Shown: positions 27,899 through 37,463 of the stretch, piece after piece
How the letters are laid out: each line of letters starts with the position of its first letter
How positions within the stretch are numbered: position 1 is the stretch's first letter
Assembly (NCBI GenBank): GCA_910589595.1
Contig: CAJUTM010000015.1
Span: 6,867 to 70,866, forward strand
Length of the DNA stretch: 64,000 nucleotides
Origin: an uncultured Eubacterium sp.
GTDB lineage: Bacteria > Bacillota > Clostridia > Lachnospirales > Lachnospiraceae
Direction of reading: 5' to 3'
Notes under the pieces: model-generated
What the model was told of the DNA's origin: nothing
The model's input: the letters and a program-made list of their open reading frames with translations, nothing else
Database searches by the model: none
Program-made: the position numbers and the translations under genes

Positions 27899-29125
27899 CT
27901 AAAAGTCTATTTTATTCAACTTCATCAACTCTCTGGCGCTTTCTAGCGAGTCAACGCCGGTGCGGTTCTTAATCGGCGCAAACTCTTTGCTGCGGTCGAC
28001 TTCAAAAGAAAGGCAGTTATCCATCAGGCGAATCATGTCCAGAACAAGAGTTTCAAACTTGTACCCGTTCGGCTCCTCCGGCTTCACAAGAGACGCCTGC
28101 TCATCAATATAAGGAATTTTCTTTTCCACAACATGCATTGGCATATTTTCATTCATAATTCTTTTCAGCGTCTCCAACTCAAACAGATAGTTGAGTATGA
28201 CGCCGTAATTGTATGACAATCTTCCCTCTTTTGTCCGTGAGTGAATCATCTCGTCCGTCATCTCGTAATATTCTACAATCGACGGTTTGCCGTCTTCCAG
28301 ACAGAGCACGCCGACTCTCTCGTTCGGGTCTGCCTTGGCTACTACTTTCGCGCCGCAGACACAACCGGCCTGCAGCGTAGCTCCTACAAATACGGGATCC
28401 GCCATCTTCTGCAGCACATTGTCCACGGAAAAAATATTGAGCCATTCCACACCCATCTTTGCTAGCTTCTCTGTCAAACCTGCTTTTACTAAAGAAGAAA
28501 ACCAGCCGCCGTTGCCATTCGGTGAAGTGGATAATTTATATTTTTCTTCCATATATATTTTTCCGTCATAACTTACGGACGGCGCCATTTCCTGCTGGAA
28601 GAAAAATACATAGTCCTTATTATATCCGAAATAATCATGCTCCTTAAAAAAGGAAACGGTGTCTTCGTTATTTTTTTCACTCGTCATAATCAGCAGCGGT
28701 ATCCATGCGTCTGCTTTTCTTACGACTTCCAGTAAATTGTTAATCAACTGGCCGAACAAAAACAATTCCCTATGAACGCCGATTTGCAGCATTCCTTTCG
28801 GCTTATCCAGTCCAAGGCGGGTTCCCTGTCCGCCTGCCAGCAATACGGCCCCTACTTTACACGCTTTTATCGCCTCCATGCCGATTGCTTCAAACTCTTC
28901 TTTTTTATTATCAATCTCTTCTAATGTAAGCGCGCCCAGCGGCGCCAGTTTTCCTTTCGGTACTTCTTTGACGCCATCTTTCGTCAAATCCAGTAAAGAG
29001 ATATCTAACTCTTCAATCTGTTGAAGAAGACTTTTCTTCTCCTGCCCGTTTAATTCCTCATAATACTCTAATAAATGCTCCTGCCCTACAGGAGATAGCT
29101 TCCGGTAAGCCTCTTCGTATGTCAT
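27899..29125 (-). CDS. UDP-sugar pyrophosphorylase-like nucleotidyltransferase (UDPGP family)
   Basis: About 408 residues. The nucleotide-binding loop LLAGGQGTRLGLDKPKGM and the NGNGGWFSSLVKAG and FSVDNVLQ elements are those of eukaryotic-type UDP-GlcNAc/UDP-glucose pyrophosphorylases. It likely makes UDP-GlcNAc or a related UDP-sugar from UTP and the sugar phosphate; the exact sugar cannot be told. I take the ATG at 29125 (AAAGGGGTTATTGC before it) rather than the in-frame ATG at 29143, which lacks a ribosome site. It stands alone and diverges from malic enzyme. Confidence 0.88.
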   Translation of the reverse strand: MTYEEAYRKLSPVGQEHLLEYYEELNGQEKKSLLQQIEELDISLLDLTKDGVKEVPKGKLAPLGALTLEEIDNKKEEFEAIGMEAIKACKVGAVLLAGGQGTRLGLDKPKGMLQIGVHRELFLFGQLINNLLEVVRKADAWIPLLIMTSEKNNEDTVSFFKEHDYFGYNKDYVFFFQQEMAPSVSYDGKIYMEEKYKLSTSPNGNGGWFSSLVKAGLTEKLAKMGVEWLNIFSVDNVLQKMADPVFVGATLQAGCVCGAKVVAKADPNERVGVLCLEDGKPSIVEYYEMTDEMIHSRTKEGRLSYNYGVILNYLFELETLKRIMNENMPMHVVEKKIPYIDEQASLVKPEEPNGYKFETLVLDMIRLMDNCLSFEVDRSKEFAPIKNRTGVDSLESARELMKLNKIDF

Positions 29126-29235
29126 GCAATAACCCCTTTCCATCTTTTCATATTGTTTCCATTATAGCAATTCTAAAATTAAAGCACAAGAGAAAAATAT
29201 TGTGTTTACCTATTAAAAATGGTATGATATTGTTA

Positions 29236-29306
29236 TCAGAGTCAGGAGGTCAAAAACCTTTCATGCCTGCATATAAAGACTTTTGACCCTGAGACCCGCA
29301 AGCATG
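29236..29306. repeat. Imperfect inverted repeat in the malic-enzyme leader
   Basis: GAGTCAGGAGGTCAAAA on the left and CTTTTGACCCTGAGAC on the right nearly pair, with a short spacer containing ATGCCTGCAT. The shared TCAAAA / TTTTGA ends recall the element at 32065-32228. It lies between the divergent promoters of the UDPGP and malic enzyme genes. Confidence 0.5.
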
Positions 29307-29323
29307 AGAAAGGAGCTATTTAC

Positions 29324-30478
29324 ATGACACAGAGTGAAAAAGCATTGCAGTTACATGAACAATGGAATGGCAAGATTAATACGACATCCAAATGCCACAT
29401 TACATCCCGTGAAGATTTGGCTATGGCATATACTCCGGGAGTGGCGGAACCATGCAAAGTAATTGCTGAAAATAAAGACGAGGCTTATCGTTATACGATT
29501 AAATCCAACACAGTTGCTATTGTATCGGACGGCAGCGCCGTTTTGGGACTTGGCAATATCGGCGCAGAAGCCGCTTTGCCGGTTATGGAGGGCAAAGCCG
29601 TATTATTTAAGGAATTTGGCGGCGTAAACGCATTTCCCATCTGTCTGGATACGCAGGATACGGAAGAAATTATCCGCACGGTTACTCATATAGCCCCCGC
29701 TTTTGGCGGTATCAATCTGGAAGATATTTCTGCGCCGCGCTGTTTTGAAATCGAAACCCGCCTCAAAGAAATATTGGATATCCCTGTGTTTCACGACGAC
29801 CAGCACGGTACTGCCATTGTCGTTCTGTCCGGTATTATCAACGCCCTGAAAGTGGTCGGCAAGACAAAAGAACAATGTCGGGTTGTCATTAACGGCGCCG
29901 GTTCTGCGGGAATTGCCATCAGCAAGCTTCTCCTGAACTACGGCTTCAAACATTTGATTTTATGTGATAAATCCGGTATTTTAAACAAACAAAGTGAGAA
30001 TTTAAACTGGATGCAGAAAGAAATGATGAACATCACCAATTTAGAAGGACGGGAGGGAACGTTAGCCGACGCCTTTGTCGGCGCCGATATTTTCGTCGGC
30101 GTATCCGCACCCGAAATCGTCAGTGAAGAGATGGTTGCCTCCATGAATCCGGACGGGATTCTCTTTGCTATGGCAAATCCGGTGCCGGAAATCATGCCGG
30201 ATTTAGCGAAAAAGGCAGGCGCCAGAGTAGTCGGCACCGGACGCTCCGACTTTCCGAATCAGGTGAACAACGTAATTGCTTTCCCCGGTATTTTCAAAGG
30301 CGCCTTAGAGGGACGCGCAAGTCAGATTACGGAAGAGATGAAACTGGCGGCCGCACTGGCAATCGCTTCCCTCGTTCCGGAATCAGAGCTCAATGAAAAT
30401 AACATTATGCCGGAAGCTTTTGATTCGCGGGTTGCCGACGCCGTTAGCGCTGCTGTTAAAGCACACATTCATCACTAA
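29324..30478 (+). CDS. NAD(P)-dependent malic enzyme
   Basis: Oxidative decarboxylation of malate to pyruvate. 384 residues, the short bacterial form without a phosphotransacetylase tail. Motifs: AYTPGVAEPCK, SDGSAVLGLGNIG, KAVLFKEFGGVNAFPICLDT (catalytic Lys), VFHDDQHGTAIVVLSG (metal-binding Asp) and the Rossmann loop VINGAGSAGIAI. Start supported by AAAGGAGCTATTTAC. A DUF4364 gene follows 34 bases downstream. Confidence 0.94.
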   Translation: MTQSEKALQLHEQWNGKINTTSKCHITSREDLAMAYTPGVAEPCKVIAENKDEAYRYTIKSNTVAIVSDGSAVLGLGNIGAEAALPVMEGKAVLFKEFGGVNAFPICLDTQDTEEIIRTVTHIAPAFGGINLEDISAPRCFEIETRLKEILDIPVFHDDQHGTAIVVLSGIINALKVVGKTKEQCRVVINGAGSAGIAISKLLLNYGFKHLILCDKSGILNKQSENLNWMQKEMMNITNLEGREGTLADAFVGADIFVGVSAPEIVSEEMVASMNPDGILFAMANPVPEIMPDLAKKAGARVVGTGRSDFPNQVNNVIAFPGIFKGALEGRASQITEEMKLAAALAIASLVPESELNENNIMPEAFDSRVADAVSAAVKAHIHH

Positions 30479-30512
30479 TTCATCATGCAGTTTAACGTAC
30501 ACGGAGGACATT

Positions 30513-31031
30513 ATGACAAACGGTTCCATAACAATTTATAAACTCATCATACTTTATACGCTTAGCAAGGTGGACGCCCCGCTTCCCTCCGGAATCATTT
30601 CCGATTACATAACAAAACACGGTTATACCAACTATTTTACGTTACAAAATGCTTTCGGAGAGCTGCTTCAGGCAGATTTGATTCAAGAAGATACTACTTA
30701 TCATCTTTCCTATTATACGGTTACGGACGCCGGACGCCAGACGCTGGCTCTCTTCGGCACCCCGCTTTCACTGGATATCCGCAAGGAAATTGATGATTAT
30801 TTACAGGAAAATAAGTTTCAGATTATTGATGAAACCTCTTTTGTCAGCGACTATCACCTCACGCCGGAGGGAACTTATCTCGCCTCCTGCACAATGAGGG
30901 AGGGAAAGCGAATCCTCTTCCGGCTCGAACTGGAAGTGGCAACCGAAGCAGATGCTTTGAAAGTATGCGAAAACTGGCAGGCCAATAGTGAGAAACTCTA
31001 TCAGTCTGCCATTACTACTTTACTCGTATAA
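30513..31031 (+). CDS. DUF4364 family protein (winged-helix-like)
   Basis: 172 residues starting at the ATG at 30513 behind CGGAGGACATT; the frame is open further upstream, but only inside the malic enzyme gene. The N-terminal half (IYKLIILYTLSKVDAPLPSG, then FGELLQADLIQE and YYTVTDAGRQTL) reads as a winged-helix fold, so DNA binding is possible. The family is common in clostridia and uncharacterised. Probably co-transcribed with malic enzyme. Confidence 0.82.
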   Translation: MTNGSITIYKLIILYTLSKVDAPLPSGIISDYITKHGYTNYFTLQNAFGELLQADLIQEDTTYHLSYYTVTDAGRQTLALFGTPLSLDIRKEIDDYLQENKFQIIDETSFVSDYHLTPEGTYLASCTMREGKRILFRLELEVATEADALKVCENWQANSEKLYQSAITTLLV

Positions 31032-31048
31032 CCTGAGAATGGAGCGGT

Positions 31049-32032
31049 TTACGCCCGATTTCTCCTGATTTTTTTCGAGGGATTGAATTGCTTATATGTA
31101 TACTTGTCCACTAATTTTGCCGCATTATAATCTTCGTTAAATTCCGGCCCTTTGCGCAGCTCAAAATGCAAATGCGGGCCAAACGCCATGCCCGTCGAGC
31201 CGGTCTTGCCAATACAATCACCGGTATTTACTTTCTGCCCAATCTTTACTTTGATTTTGGAGCAGTGCGCATAATAGGAATACACACCGTTTCCATGATA
31301 CAGTATAATCAGCTTGCCAAAGGAGCCCAAACTGCTGGCGTTATGATATTTGGCATACACTACGACGCCGGAAGAAGCTGCGACAATGCTCTTCTTTCCG
31401 CCTTTAATATCCCACCCGTAATGGCGCCCGTGATGTGTGCCACAGTGGCAGTGCCATCCGTCGCCCCAACGGGGATTTTGAACCGGCACCGTCCATTTCG
31501 GCTGTTTTACGGAAAAATCATCATCAATCACTTCTTTTTCATTTTTCTTTTTATCCGTTACCGTAACTTCATATATGTAGCTTCCTTTTTTCAGTTTTGA
31601 AAACTTCAGGGCACGGTCTACTTTTTTCAAATTGAACTTCTTCTTATTTACTTTCACTTTCTTTTTGTATAATGTCTCGCCGTCGTCATCCTTAATCTCG
31701 GCCTGCACATATTTTATTTTGCGGGCGGAAATCAGCGTTCCCTTCACATCAAAGCCAGCTCCTTTGCTGATTTTTTTCGGATGGCTTACTTTCTTCAAAG
31801 TCACTTTCCAATTATCTGTTGGCACAGGCGTCGGCGGCTGCACCTCCGGCGTTGCTTCCGGCGTACATACCGGAACAACGACTGCGTTTCCGCTGACGGT
31901 ATTTCCACATACGGAGTCCTCATTCTTTTGCACCGTCTCCGCCGAAGCGGTAATCGCCGGCGTCCATAACGGAAGTATCATTGCCAGTAATAAAACGTAA
32001 GCTGCTCTTTTTTTCATTATTCGTACATTCAT
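31049..32032 (-). CDS. Secreted M23 family metallopeptidase
   Basis: 327 residues. A signal peptide (AAYVLLLAMILPLWTPAITASA), a Thr/Pro/Val-rich spacer, a predicted beta-sandwich region full of Lys (about 85-175), then the LytM/M23 domain: HYGWDIKGGKKSI gives the H-x3-D zinc ligands and FGPHLHFELRKGP the final H-x-H. It should cut peptidoglycan cross-bridges or stems outside the membrane. An alternative Met five residues in is possible. It converges on the DUF4364 gene. Confidence 0.88.
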   Translation of the reverse strand: MNVRIMKKRAAYVLLLAMILPLWTPAITASAETVQKNEDSVCGNTVSGNAVVVPVCTPEATPEVQPPTPVPTDNWKVTLKKVSHPKKISKGAGFDVKGTLISARKIKYVQAEIKDDDGETLYKKKVKVNKKKFNLKKVDRALKFSKLKKGSYIYEVTVTDKKKNEKEVIDDDFSVKQPKWTVPVQNPRWGDGWHCHCGTHHGRHYGWDIKGGKKSIVAASSGVVVYAKYHNASSLGSFGKLIILYHGNGVYSYYAHCSKIKVKIGQKVNTGDCIGKTGSTGMAFGPHLHFELRKGPEFNEDYNAAKLVDKYTYKQFNPSKKIRRNRA

Positions 32033-32064
32033 TTTCTCTTTCCTTATTTCCCTTTTTCCATAAA

Positions 32065-32228
32065 ATGATTAGGGTGTCAAAAGGTCCATTTTCATTGCAG
32101 AGCAAATTTTTTCAAGATTGCGCCACAATATCTTGAGGCGATGTGGCGCATCGTTGATAGATATTATAGCGTAAGATTGGACAAATTAGCCTGCAAGGGA
32201 AATTCAGACCTTTTGACATCCTAATCAT
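32065..32228. repeat. Palindromic 164-base element with 22-base terminal inverted repeats
   Basis: Terminal arms ATGATTAGGGTGTCAAAAGG(TC) and its complement match at 21 of 22 positions. Inside is a perfect nine-base hairpin TGCGCCACA / TGTGGCGCA (32119-32150). It lies between two minus-strand cell-wall genes. The form is that of a small non-autonomous insertion (MITE-like) or an extended structured element. Confidence 0.7.
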
Positions 32229-32329
32229 AAATCAAAAAAAATTCGACACGACAGAATATAGTATATACTAAAATTTACCATTCTGCAAGTGTCGAATAAA
32301 TTTTGTAACAAATTTAACATTTAATTGTA

Positions 32330-33175
32330 TCATCCCACTCCGGTACTTCCGACTTCCAAATATTTCAAATAGGCGCCATAACTCATAGTAACGGTGCTGT
32401 CGCCCGTTCCGACGGCAACCGTAATTTTATCGAAATCCGCCTGTGTCGCTGCAACTCCCGTTGGGATTGTCTTTCCCGCTTCGGGTGTATTTTCCTTCTC
32501 CACCGCGGAAGAACTCTCTTTCGCAGTTCCCGCAACGCTTGTCTTTACTTTTTTATCCGGAACCGTGACGCCCTCTTTCATAAACTTCTGGATTTTTTTC
32601 ACATAATTCTGCGTTTCTTTAAAAGGAGGTACGCCGCCATATTTCTGAACACGCCCGCTCCCCGCATTATATGCGGCTGCCGCCAGCGTATAATCCCCGT
32701 TAAATTTCTTCAAATGCGCCTTTAAAAGCTTTGCTGCTCCCATAATATTCTGCTCGGCGTCAAACGGGTCTTTTATCCCCAAGCCTTTTTGCTCTTCCGG
32801 CATCACCTGCATAATTCCCTGCGCGCCTGCCGAAGATACGCACTTCGGATTAAAATCCGATTCCGCCTTGGCAACAGCAACTAAAAAATCATAGGAAATA
32901 TCATACTTCTCCGCCGCCCGCTGAAAAATATCTTTTAACTGCGTCGTTCCGCTTTTCGCCGCCGGAGCAGACTTTGATATCGTGTCCGTATTGGCGCTTT
33001 TGTCTGTCTGTGCCGCTGCGGATGACTTGTCTGCCTGATATGCAAGGTTTTTTTCTTCTTTATCTAAAATTTTCTGAAAGGGCGTAATACTGGATTTCGT
33101 TTCCCTCTCTTTTTTATTGACCGTCTGTGAAACTGTTTGAGCTGCTAAAGTCACATCATTGACTACCATAGCCAT
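32330..33175 (-). CDS. Lytic transglycosylase (SLT domain)
   Basis: 281 residues. A Ser/Lys-rich N-terminal 90 residues without a signal peptide is followed by an SLT domain: VAVAKAESDFNPKCVSSAGA with the catalytic Glu in AESDF, then AQGIMQVMPEEQ and AAAAYNAGSGRVQKYGGVPP. The tail is Thr/Glu/Lys-rich. It would cleave glycan strands. The lack of a signal peptide suggests export by another route, for example with flagella (the window also encodes a chemoreceptor); that is inference. Confidence 0.85.
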   Translation of the reverse strand: MAMVVNDVTLAAQTVSQTVNKKERETKSSITPFQKILDKEEKNLAYQADKSSAAAQTDKSANTDTISKSAPAAKSGTTQLKDIFQRAAEKYDISYDFLVAVAKAESDFNPKCVSSAGAQGIMQVMPEEQKGLGIKDPFDAEQNIMGAAKLLKAHLKKFNGDYTLAAAAYNAGSGRVQKYGGVPPFKETQNYVKKIQKFMKEGVTVPDKKVKTSVAGTAKESSSAVEKENTPEAGKTIPTGVAATQADFDKITVAVGTGDSTVTMSYGAYLKYLEVGSTGVG

Positions 33176-33247
33176 ATTCTGTTCCTCCTCTATTCTGTCT
33201 CGCTGAATATTATACCGAAAAAATCTGTATAACGCAACTCTATTTTT

Positions 33248-33514
33248 AATTTCAATAGGGCAACGGATATCATGCGGTATCTCGTCCGGTATCCACTCCC
33301 AGCGAAAAATACATTATTTCTTTTGTTTACAGAAATCTTTCGCCGCCCCTTCGCAAAACGACAGCAGACATCTCAGACAATGCTCGGGCGGCGCTCTGTA
33401 AACAAAAGAAATAATAATTTTTCGGGGAGTGATACAAGGACAACGATACCGCATGATATCCGCGCAGTACACAAATTCGGGGAGACCAATGATTAAGCGA
33501 TTGCCCTGCAATTT
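33248..33514. repeat. Large palindromic element (about 68-base inverted arms)
   Basis: Left arm 33265-33333 and right arm 33395-33461 are near-complementary (both carry GGATATCATGCGGTATC and TTATTTCTTTTGTTTACAGA), around a 61-base centre that itself has GCCGCC/GGGCGGC pairing. Outer segments at 33248-33263 and 33501-33514 (AGGGCAA / TTGCCCT) also pair, so the whole 267 bases can fold as one cruciform ending exactly at the aminotransferase stop. No coding potential. MITE-like. Confidence 0.75.
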
Positions 33515-35022
33515 CACTGACGATAATATTCAAAGAAGTCCGCCAATTTCTCAGCCGCCGTCTCCAACACCTCGATTCGCGGCAGGTATACAACGCGGAA
33601 ATGGTCCGGCTGCTGCCAGTTAAAACCGCCGCCGTGAATTAATAATATCTTTTTATCACGCAGCAAATCGAGCGCAAATTTTTCATCGTCTTTTATATTG
33701 AACTTTTTCACATCCAATTTAGGGAAAATATAAAATGCCGCCTTTGGTTTCACAACCGTAATCCCCGGAATATCTTTTAACTGATTATAAATAAACTCCC
33801 GCTGTTCATAGACCCGTCCCCCCGGTTTCACATAATTTTGCACACTCTGGTATCCACCGAGAGCGGTCTGAACGATAGATTGCGCCGGTACGTTGGAACA
33901 GAGACGCATGTTGGACAACATATTAAGTCCCTCAATATAACCTCTGGCACAATTTTTATTCCCGCTCAAAATCATCCAGCCGATGCGATATCCGGCAACC
34001 ATATGAGATTTAGACAAGCCGCTGAATGTAATACAGAACAAGTCCGGCGCCATGGAGGCAATAGACACATGCTCGGCCCCATCCATAACCAGACGGTCGT
34101 ATATTTCATCGGAAAAAATAATCAACTGGCGTTCCCTCGCCAAATCAACTATTTGCTGCAAAATTTCTTTCGGATAAAGGGCTCCGGTAGGATTGTTGGG
34201 ATTGATAATGACAATCGCTTTTGTCCTGTCAGTAATCTTCGCCCTCATATCCGCGATATCCGGATACCATTCTGCCTGCTCGTCACATATATAGTGTACC
34301 GCTTTCCCTCCGGCCAGCGTCACACACGCCGTCCATAGCGGATAATCCGGCGATGGAATAAGTACTTCGTCCCCATCATCCAGCAACGCCGACATACATA
34401 AGTTAATAAGTTCACTGACGCCATTGCCCGTATAAATATCATCAATGGATACATTGGGAATGTTTTTTATCTGCGCATACTGCATAATTGCTTTTCTTGC
34501 GGAAAACAACCCCTTGGAATCGGAATACCCCTGACATTCCGTCAATTGCTGGCTCATGTCATAAATAACCTCGTCGGGCGTCCGGAAACCAAACGGCGCC
34601 GGATTGCCAATGTTCAATTTCAAAATATGAGTTCCGGCCCTTTCCATCCTCATTGCCTCATCCACAACCGGCCCTCTCACATCATATAACACATTATCTA
34701 ATTTCGTTGACTTACCAAATTCACGCATATCTGACCCTCTTTTCTGTTTTCCCTTATGCTCCTGTTCCACTTGCCCGTCTGCGTCTGCGGCCGCCGTCTG
34801 CGCCGCTTCTCCGCGCAGCCATGCTGCTTCTACCCCGAGTATCCCCGCCAGAACCGCCATGACATTATTCCGCGGAAGCGTTTTCCCGCTGACATACTGG
34901 CTTATCTGGCTCTTGCCGAGCTTTATCCCCTGTTCCGCCGCCTGCCGGATTAAATCGACTTGTTTTATTTTTTTCGTTTTCATTACTTCATTTAATCTTT
35001 TGGAAAAAATATCTGCCTGCAA
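33514..35022 (-). CDS. Aminotransferase (AlaA-like) with N-terminal XRE-type HTH domain
   Basis: 502 residues. Residues 1-70 are a Cro/C1-type helix-turn-helix (KIKQVDLIRQAAEQGIKLGK, then SQISQYVSGKTLP). A 30-residue Ala/Gln/Lys linker leads to a complete fold-type I aminotransferase from about 100: NPNNPTGALYP, SDEIYDRLV and the PLP lysine about 338 in TFSGLSKSHMVAGYR. The enzyme half resembles alanine/glutamate-pyruvate aminotransferases. The start is TTG at 35022 behind GGAGGGAGGGAA. The fusion suggests a metabolite- or PLP-sensing regulator or an enzyme that binds DNA, distinct from the GntR-based MocR family. Confidence 0.88.
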   Translation of the reverse strand: MQADIFSKRLNEVMKTKKIKQVDLIRQAAEQGIKLGKSQISQYVSGKTLPRNNVMAVLAGILGVEAAWLRGEAAQTAAADADGQVEQEHKGKQKRGSDMREFGKSTKLDNVLYDVRGPVVDEAMRMERAGTHILKLNIGNPAPFGFRTPDEVIYDMSQQLTECQGYSDSKGLFSARKAIMQYAQIKNIPNVSIDDIYTGNGVSELINLCMSALLDDGDEVLIPSPDYPLWTACVTLAGGKAVHYICDEQAEWYPDIADMRAKITDRTKAIVIINPNNPTGALYPKEILQQIVDLARERQLIIFSDEIYDRLVMDGAEHVSIASMAPDLFCITFSGLSKSHMVAGYRIGWMILSGNKNCARGYIEGLNMLSNMRLCSNVPAQSIVQTALGGYQSVQNYVKPGGRVYEQREFIYNQLKDIPGITVVKPKAAFYIFPKLDVKKFNIKDDEKFALDLLRDKKILLIHGGGFNWQQPDHFRVVYLPRIEVLETAAEKLADFFEYYRQ

Positions 35023-35109
35023 AAAAATTCCCTCCCTCCGAAAAGTTCAAAGTTCAATTTGCTTTGTTTATCATTTTATGCTCCTTTCGCCTGAATGTCA
35101 ATAATTTTA

Positions 35110-35946
35110 TTAAAATAGTTCATTTTCACTCCTTGAGAGTTCATTTTCTTGCGGTTCCCGCCTGATGGTGTGTATCAACAAACAGACAATAACAAGACAG
35201 AGAATCTGAATAGCAAACAAGTAAACCGCCGGAAGCCGCCAATGGAAATGGTTTAATATATTTCTGACTGCCGCGACAAGATAAGAACCCAAATTGAACA
35301 TCACATGCGTTATAATTGAGCCCCAAATGGTGTGCGTTTTTTCAAACAGACAGGCAAGTACAACGCCGCAAATAGCAGCATATATTCCCTGTACAAGATT
35401 TTTGTGGTAAACACCGAACATGACTCCCGAAATACACGCCGCGGCTACGGCGGAAAATCCCTCCCGCAACTGCCCATAAATCACTCCCCGAAAGAAAATT
35501 TCTTCCGCCACCGGCCCCAAAATGACAACAAGAAAAAGAATCAGAAGCGGATACGAATTACTCAGACTGACGGAACTTGTCAGCTCTTCATATCGCGCAA
35601 AAGCGGCGGGAAACACCAGATAAATCAACATCAGCAGAAACGACATCGCATATTGTCCAAACAGTCCGATCCCCAGCAGACAAATGCCGCTTTTTACGGA
35701 AATTTTCTTTCCCGCCCTTTTGGCAGGTTTTGATTTGGCCGTCTTCTTTCTGTACCAAAATCCAAATACAAGAAGCGTCACTGCTTTTTGTATAATATTG
35801 GCAAATAGGGTATATCGATAATATTGTTCTTTTGAGGATGCGGACAAAACCCACAAGCCAAACACCATAGATAACAATACGTCAATAATATAATATACAA
35901 CTACCGCTAATACCGTATAACCGATTACCGGCAACCATTTCTTCAT
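35110..35946 (-). CDS. CPBP family intramembrane metalloprotease
   Basis: About 278 residues with seven or eight membrane helices. The protease motifs are present: EEIFFRGVIYGQLREG (E-E-x3-R), a VYHKNLVQGIYA His, and HVMFNLGSYLVAA (H-x3-N). The family includes CAAX-type proteases and bacteriocin self-immunity proteins; its substrate here is unknown. I take the ATG at 35946 (AGAGGTGGACGAC before it) rather than the one seven codons earlier. It diverges from argH. Confidence 0.88.
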   Translation of the reverse strand: MKKWLPVIGYTVLAVVVYYIIDVLLSMVFGLWVLSASSKEQYYRYTLFANIIQKAVTLLVFGFWYRKKTAKSKPAKRAGKKISVKSGICLLGIGLFGQYAMSFLLMLIYLVFPAAFARYEELTSSVSLSNSYPLLILFLVVILGPVAEEIFFRGVIYGQLREGFSAVAAACISGVMFGVYHKNLVQGIYAAICGVVLACLFEKTHTIWGSIITHVMFNLGSYLVAAVRNILNHFHWRLPAVYLFAIQILCLVIVCLLIHTIRREPQENELSRSENELF

Positions 35947-36086
35947 GTCGTCCACCTCTCTTCCCATTTCCCTATTTTACCATGCGGCCGCCTTGGAAGC
36001 AAATAATTTACGGTTGCGGTTTATATTTGAAAATGATAGTATATAAGAAGCATAACAGAGAAAATATTTACAAATGGAGGATTCTT

Positions 36087-37463
36087 ATGAAGCTTTGGGG
36101 AGGACGGTTCACGAAAGAGACTAATCAGTTGGTGCATAATTTTAATGCATCCATCTCCTACGACCAGAAATTTTATAAACAGGATATACTTGGCAGCATT
36201 GCGCATGTAACTATGCTGGAGAAACAAAACATATTGACGGAAGAAGAAAGAGACGCCATTGTCGACGGTTTGCAAAACATTTTGCAGGATATTGAGAACG
36301 GCATCCTGTCAATTACGCCGGAACACGAAGATATTCACAGTTTCGTGGAGGCGACGCTCATTGAACGCATTGGCGACGCCGGCAAGAAACTGCACACCGG
36401 ACGCAGCCGCAACGATCAGGTGGCGCTGGATATGAAATTGTACACCCGAGATGAGATTGTGGCGCTGAACGACCTTTTAAAAGATTTGTTGTCTGTTATT
36501 CACCGGCTGATGTCGGAGCATATAGAAACATTTATGCCGGGCTTTACACATCTGCAGAAGGCCCAGCCGGTTACACTGGCTCACCATCTCGGCGCCTATT
36601 TTGAAATGTTCCGCCGCGACCGCAGCCGGCTGCGCGATATTTACGACCGGATGAACTACTGCCCTCTCGGCGCGGGCGCTCTGGCCGGCACAACATATCC
36701 TTTGGACAGGGAGTACAGCGCTTCCCTGTTAAAATTTGACGGCCCGACATGGAATAGTATGGACTCGGTCTCCGACCGCGACTACTTAATCGAATTGCTC
36801 AGCGCCCTTTCGACGATTATGATGCACATGAGCCGCTTCTGCGAAGAAATTATTTTATGGAATTCCAACGAATATCGTTTTGTGGAAATAGACGATTCCT
36901 ACTCTACCGGCTCCAGTATTATGCCGCAAAAGAAAAATCCGGATATCGCCGAACTTGTCCGCGGAAAAACGGGACGTGTGTACGGCGCACTGATTTCCCT
37001 GCTCACTACGATGAAAGGTATTCCGCTTGCCTATAATAAAGATATGCAGGAAGACAAGGAATTGACCTTTGACGCCATTGATACCGTTAAGGGATGTCTG
37101 GCACTCTTTACCGGAATGATTGACACGATGAAATTCAATGAAACTGTCATGGCAGCCAGCGCCAAACGCGGATTTACGAACGCCACCGACGCCGCCGACT
37201 ATCTTGTCAACCACGGCGTACCGTTCCGTGACGCCCACGGAATCATTGGACAGCTCGTACTGCTCTGTATCGATAAAAATATTTCTTTAGATGAACTGTC
37301 TCTGGAAGAATACAAAAAGATATCTCCTGTGTTCAACGAAGATATTTATGAGGCTATTTCAATGAAGACCTGCGTGGAAAAGCGCAATACGATAGGCGCA
37401 CCGGGAAAAGACGCCATGACACAGATAATTGCCATCAATGAAAAATATTTGCAGGAAAGTTAA
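36087..37463 (+). CDS. argH: Argininosuccinate lyase
   Basis: Last step of arginine synthesis, releasing fumarate. 458 residues from the ATG at 36087, behind TGGAGGATTCTT; the open frame extends upstream without support. Motifs: KLWGGRFTKET at the N-terminus, TGRSRNDQVALD, GFTHLQKAQPVTLAHH and the fumarase/lyase signature GSSIMPQKKNPD. It is monocistronic and ends at a strong terminator. Confidence 0.95.
   Translation: MKLWGGRFTKETNQLVHNFNASISYDQKFYKQDILGSIAHVTMLEKQNILTEEERDAIVDGLQNILQDIENGILSITPEHEDIHSFVEATLIERIGDAGKKLHTGRSRNDQVALDMKLYTRDEIVALNDLLKDLLSVIHRLMSEHIETFMPGFTHLQKAQPVTLAHHLGAYFEMFRRDRSRLRDIYDRMNYCPLGAGALAGTTYPLDREYSASLLKFDGPTWNSMDSVSDRDYLIELLSALSTIMMHMSRFCEEIILWNSNEYRFVEIDDSYSTGSSIMPQKKNPDIAELVRGKTGRVYGALISLLTTMKGIPLAYNKDMQEDKELTFDAIDTVKGCLALFTGMIDTMKFNETVMAASAKRGFTNATDAADYLVNHGVPFRDAHGIIGQLVLLCIDKNISLDELSLEEYKKISPVFNEDIYEAISMKTCVEKRNTIGAPGKDAMTQIIAINEKYLQES

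Noticed and set aside
29236..29306. Riboswitch in the malic-enzyme leader
   Set aside because: The sequence is a simple imperfect palindrome similar to another intergenic repeat and does not show any riboswitch core I recognise.
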